DNA of 33,973 nt from a virus. The translations under genes and the position numbers were made by a program. Shown here piece by piece: positions 31,464-33,973 of the stretch (its first letter is position 1; every line of letters starts with the position of its first letter). The notes below the pieces were generated by a model. It saw nothing but the letters and a program-made list of their open reading frames with translations, searched no databases and was not told where the DNA came from. The stretch is from IMG/VR virus record IMGVR_UViG_3300031623_000024, positions 1-33,973 of that record, one strand, 5' to 3'.

Positions 31464-32431
31464 TCTAAACCCTCTACTGCTTCTTGTAATCTCGATAGCA
31501 CATCAGTGACCCTATCAGGATCAATACTATTTACTACTTCAACTCTCGTTTTTAATACAGCTTTGTCTCTTTTTATTGGTTGTGGAATAAATGTCTCAGC
31601 AGTTAAAGTAAATTGGTACTTAATGACTCTGACATTTTGATCTCCAGGTTCTACATCAATGTTATTTGCTATTGAATCTAATTTGACTCCAACTTCCCAA
31701 TATACACCTCTTACTTTTATGTATGCAATTGGGGAGAATTTTAGTAATATTTGCTCTAAAATCTGGTTCATGTCTTCGACATATAACGTCCAAACATATA
31801 ACGTGTATGAAACATCAACTGGCAATCCTCTAGACACACCAAAAACTGTATCTCGTTCATGTTTTTCAGAAGTGGTAAAGCCCGGTTTGTTGTCAGTCCT
31901 CATCGACCGCATGTAATCCGTGGCCTTGTGGTAAATATATCTATCTTGGTTGAACACCATGTCAGATGAATTAATGGCCATCATTGGCAATTTGATTCTA
32001 TCTACTACCAAACTATTGTCCTTGCGAACATTATCCTGCATAACTGCCGCTACTGCTTTTTCTTGAGTTGCCCAGATAATTGGGATAGGATGGGCTTTTC
32101 CGTCTTCATCAATGGCGACAATGTTTCGAAACATATCTAACATGGCTTCATCGCATCCCCGCAATGCTTTAGAATATCTATAGATCGTGCCCGTGTCGCC
32201 ATCTGGGTCATTAACAATTTGACCTGTCTGCGCCGGATCGCAGGTTTCAGCAAATCCAAGTCCTGTTTTTTTATTGCTTACATCTTCCAACCACCCTACA
32301 TCTGGCTTCCCAGCCGTTCTTTTTAGGGATTCGCTTCCGTCATCACAATATCCCGTAGTTTTATCGTCAATCCGACTATTTAATTCGAGACTTTTAGCAT
32401 CGCATTGGTTTAAATTTTTACTGCTGTCCAT
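31460..32431 (-). CDS. 15: Tail sheath stabiliser and completion protein, gp15-like
   Basis: The core (about residue 95 onward) follows gp15: a MLDMFRNIVAIDEDG strand-helix, HPIPIIWATQEKA, VVDRIKLPMMAINSSD, then VDVSYTLYVWTLYVEDMNQILEQILLKFSP and a YQFTLTAETFIPQPI end. The first 95 residues are an extra, polar, Cys-containing segment not needed in T4 gp15 (272 residues). It would form the hexameric tail terminator that joins tail to head. It lies upstream of gp18 in the same direction; the partial gp14 lies further right, separated by two plus-strand genes. Confidence 0.82.
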   Translation of the reverse strand: MDSSKNLNQCDAKSLELNSRIDDKTTGYCDDGSESLKRTAGKPDVGWLEDVSNKKTGLGFAETCDPAQTGQIVNDPDGDTGTIYRYSKALRGCDEAMLDMFRNIVAIDEDGKAHPIPIIWATQEKAVAAVMQDNVRKDNSLVVDRIKLPMMAINSSDMVFNQDRYIYHKATDYMRSMRTDNKPGFTTSEKHERDTVFGVSRGLPVDVSYTLYVWTLYVEDMNQILEQILLKFSPIAYIKVRGVYWEVGVKLDSIANNIDVEPGDQNVRVIKYQFTLTAETFIPQPIKRDKAVLKTRVEVVNSIDPDRVTDVLSRLQEAVEGLE

Positions 32432-32500
32432 ATAGACTTGGCTTTCAATTTGATTTATTATAATTAGTTAGTATGACAAACTTGTTTTTTGGTTTAGGAC

Positions 32501-33391
32501 ATGAAAACGACAAACTTAAAATATAGAACTTGGTATAAGGGAGTGCCGCCAAAACCAATCAAGTTAGAAATACCTGGTTGGGCTGGTGACTCTATGGGGC
32601 ATGATGATGGCGATAAGCCCCAACCATGGCACTGTGTTCCTTTTGTAGACGGATCAACGTATGGATTGGAATTAGTTTATCCATTTGATACCGAGTGCCA
32701 TATTGTTAATGAAAATGGCGAGATGAAAGTTTTGGGTGATTTTACTGAAGAGCAAAAAGATGTAACTAAAATAAGCCCCAATACTGTCCTGCCTCCATTT
32801 ATGCAGTTTGCACCTGGGCATTATGGGTTTACATCTTCGATAGATATTAAAACAGAAGAAGGTCACGTTGTTAGAATAGAACCGCATCCTAGATTTTATC
32901 AAGACCAGACAGACACAGTTCCACTTCCCGTTCCTGGTCATATAGGAGGGGATTTTTGGCCTCGTATATTTTTTGTAGTATTTAAACTTCCCTCTAGTGG
33001 ACGAAGACATATTTTTAGAAAAGGTGAGCCATATGCTCAAATTCTTATTTTGCCTAATAAAGTAAATTATGAAATCAAAGAAATGTCTGAAGTGGAGATT
33101 AGAGAGAGAGAATTTCAAGAATCAGAATTGGCCAGAATAGGATCAACACACATAGCGTCTCATTCATGGGTTGATCACAAAGGAAACAATTTTGATGATA
33201 AATATAAAATAATTAAAAAATTACATGCCAAGGATGGGATGGATGCTGTCAGGGGAGTTTATCAAGGAGCAAAAATAAAAGAATTGAATGCGATTAAAGA
33301 AAACGAAAGATTAAGAGTGAAAAAACAAAAGAAGATGCCTAAGAAATTAATTAAGCCTTCTTGTCCCTTTAAAAAGGATAAAGATAAATGA
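32501..33391 (+). CDS. Uncharacterised protein, DUF6065-like pattern, 296 aa
   Basis: The N-terminal 175 residues show a WHCVPFVDG-x-x-YGLELVYP segment, then FAPGHYGFTSSIDIKT, PLPVPGHIGGDFWPRIFFVVFKLP and FRKGEPYAQILILP. This arrangement (an early Pro-Phe-x-x-Gly-x-E segment and a late GEP(Y/F)-x-x-I-x-x-(L/V)P) resembles DUF6065 proteins, whose activity I do not know. The C-terminal 110 residues are charged, helical and very basic (KKQKKMPKKLIK), ending in a CPFKK tail. An AGGA lies only one base before the ATG. It is divergent from gp15 and inserted between the gp15 and gp14 genes. Its stop overlaps the next start (ATGA). Confidence 0.62.
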   Translation: MKTTNLKYRTWYKGVPPKPIKLEIPGWAGDSMGHDDGDKPQPWHCVPFVDGSTYGLELVYPFDTECHIVNENGEMKVLGDFTEEQKDVTKISPNTVLPPFMQFAPGHYGFTSSIDIKTEEGHVVRIEPHPRFYQDQTDTVPLPVPGHIGGDFWPRIFFVVFKLPSSGRRHIFRKGEPYAQILILPNKVNYEIKEMSEVEIREREFQESELARIGSTHIASHSWVDHKGNNFDDKYKIIKKLHAKDGMDAVRGVYQGAKIKELNAIKENERLRVKKQKKMPKKLIKPSCPFKKDKDK

Positions 33392-33579
33392 AATTTTATA
33401 AAATAAAAAAGAAGGAAACTGGGCACAAGCCATTTTTACTTAATGTAAGGGGAACTATTCACGCTCCCAAAATACCTAACCGATTTTTTAAAAAAATACA
33501 TAAACCAAATAAAGTAGAATTTTTTTTTGATAATGTTGATGCAAGAATATCTAATGATCTTTTAAATCATTTCTCTTAA
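33388..33579 (+). CDS. Hypothetical basic protein, 63 aa
   Basis: The start overlaps the previous stop (ATGA), so translation is coupled. It is Lys-rich (KFYKIKKKETGHKPF), has a short beta-like stretch (LLNVRGTIHAPKIP) and ends with VEFFFDNVDARISNDLL. The family is unknown. It ends six bases before the convergent gp14 gene stop. Confidence 0.6.
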   Translation: MKFYKIKKKETGHKPFLLNVRGTIHAPKIPNRFFKKIHKPNKVEFFFDNVDARISNDLLNHFS

Positions 33580-33584
33580 ATTAT

Positions 33585-33973
33585 TTATTCTTCATTTTTA
33601 ACAGAAGCTTCACCATTGTCGTTATTGGTGTTAATTGGATCGCCTGGCATGGGCTTATTTAAAGTCGTTGAATTTATTTTAAAGTCAGGTTCTTTTTGAG
33701 TGACTTTTCCTTCTCCTGTAGTTCGAGATTCCTGGAATCTTGATGACAACAATTGGAGTCTTAATTCTCCCCATAATTTAAATTCTTCAACATTCCTTTG
33801 AACTATTTTCCAATTTTCACGCTTATGAGGGGAATAAAGCCGGGCGCCAATTTTCGGAGGATGCCCCAAGGTGTTTAGAACATCCCGATAGTTAAGTTCA
33901 AACAGCATTTCGTCGGGTGCATCAAATCCAAAAGCATTCATATAATTTTGAGACGTGATAGGTTCATAAACGG
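33585..33973 (-). CDS. 14: Neck protein, gp14-like, N-terminus outside window
   Basis: The frame is open through the right edge (upstream residues read VYEPITSQNY before the first internal Met at 33941), so the gene is partial. FGFDAPDEMLFELNYRDVL, a PPKIGARLYSPHKRENWKIV segment and EEFKLWGELRLQLLSSRFQES follow the C-terminal part of T4-type gp14. In that part, G-x-x-(I/L)Y-x-P is followed by a strand and a Leu/Arg-rich helix. gp14 with gp13 seals the packaged head and receives the tail. The C-terminus is disordered and acidic. Confidence 0.75.
   Translation of the reverse strand, partial: VYEPITSQNYMNAFGFDAPDEMLFELNYRDVLNTLGHPPKIGARLYSPHKRENWKIVQRNVEEFKLWGELRLQLLSSRFQESRTTGEGKVTQKEPDFKINSTTLNKPMPGDPINTNNDNGEASVKNEE

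Overview
The window looks like part of the genome of an AT-rich, T4-type (contractile-tailed) bacteriophage. By content this is probably an environmental myovirus with a large genome. The evidence is a T4-like virion block on the minus strand at the right: partial neck protein gp14, sheath terminator gp15, tail sheath gp18 and two gp19-type tail tubes. It is joined by a gp26-like baseplate protein, a gp55-like late sigma factor, the gp46/gp47 recombination nuclease pair and a giant repetitive tail fibre. I see no tRNA, integrase, transposon, CRISPR array or rRNA. Genes are tightly packed, with many ATGA overlaps and convergent pairs whose stops overlap.

Layout. 1-4916 (-): the N-terminal 1,638 residues of a fibre running off the left edge, full of internal repeats. 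5027-7100 (+): small uncharacterised proteins, including a triple-repeat protein and a Pro/Ala-rich protein with a possible capsid-targeting tag. A hairpin near 6568 looks like the 3' end of a small minus-strand RNA. 7104-17160 (+): metabolism and recombination, with gp47, gp46, B12-dependent ribonucleotide reductase, a DNA methyltransferase, CTP synthase, a second possible tagged protein, a stand-alone class II glutamine amidotransferase and a PD-(D/E)XK-like nuclease. 17157-21190 (-): an accessory block with visibly higher GC in parts. It holds a third tag-like protein, a DEDDh exonuclease, two related genes (a ParB/Srx-like protein and a shorter paralogue sharing only its C-terminal domain), an unknown protein, and a good sigma70-type promoter with overlapping inverted repeats.

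21237-23236 (-): a probable structural protein and a gp26-like protein. The latter's 3' end carries a textbook slippery heptamer and an open -1 frame encoding a chaperone-like extension. 23287-25389 (+): a run of small Cys-containing proteins ending in a receiver-PAS protein that has lost its phosphoacceptor aspartate. 25386-26234 (-): an 84-residue acidic-tailed protein and the late sigma factor. 26314-27430 (+): a small protein and a GT2-like glycosyltransferase with TPR-like repeats. 27435-32431 (-): tail tube, tail tube, sheath, a small protein and gp15. 32501-33579 (+): two uncharacterised proteins. 33585-33973 (-): partial gp14.

How it fits together. Ribonucleotide reductase and CTP synthase would supply deoxynucleotides, with a pyrimidine bias. 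gp46/47 and the nucleases would serve recombination-dependent replication, and the gp55-like factor would switch on the late tail genes. The most notable points are the probable programmed frameshift, the phosphorylation-dead receiver-PAS protein beside the sigma factor, and three proteins with N-termini resembling T4 capsid-targeting sequences. All functional calls come from reading the sequence and motifs; no database search was possible.
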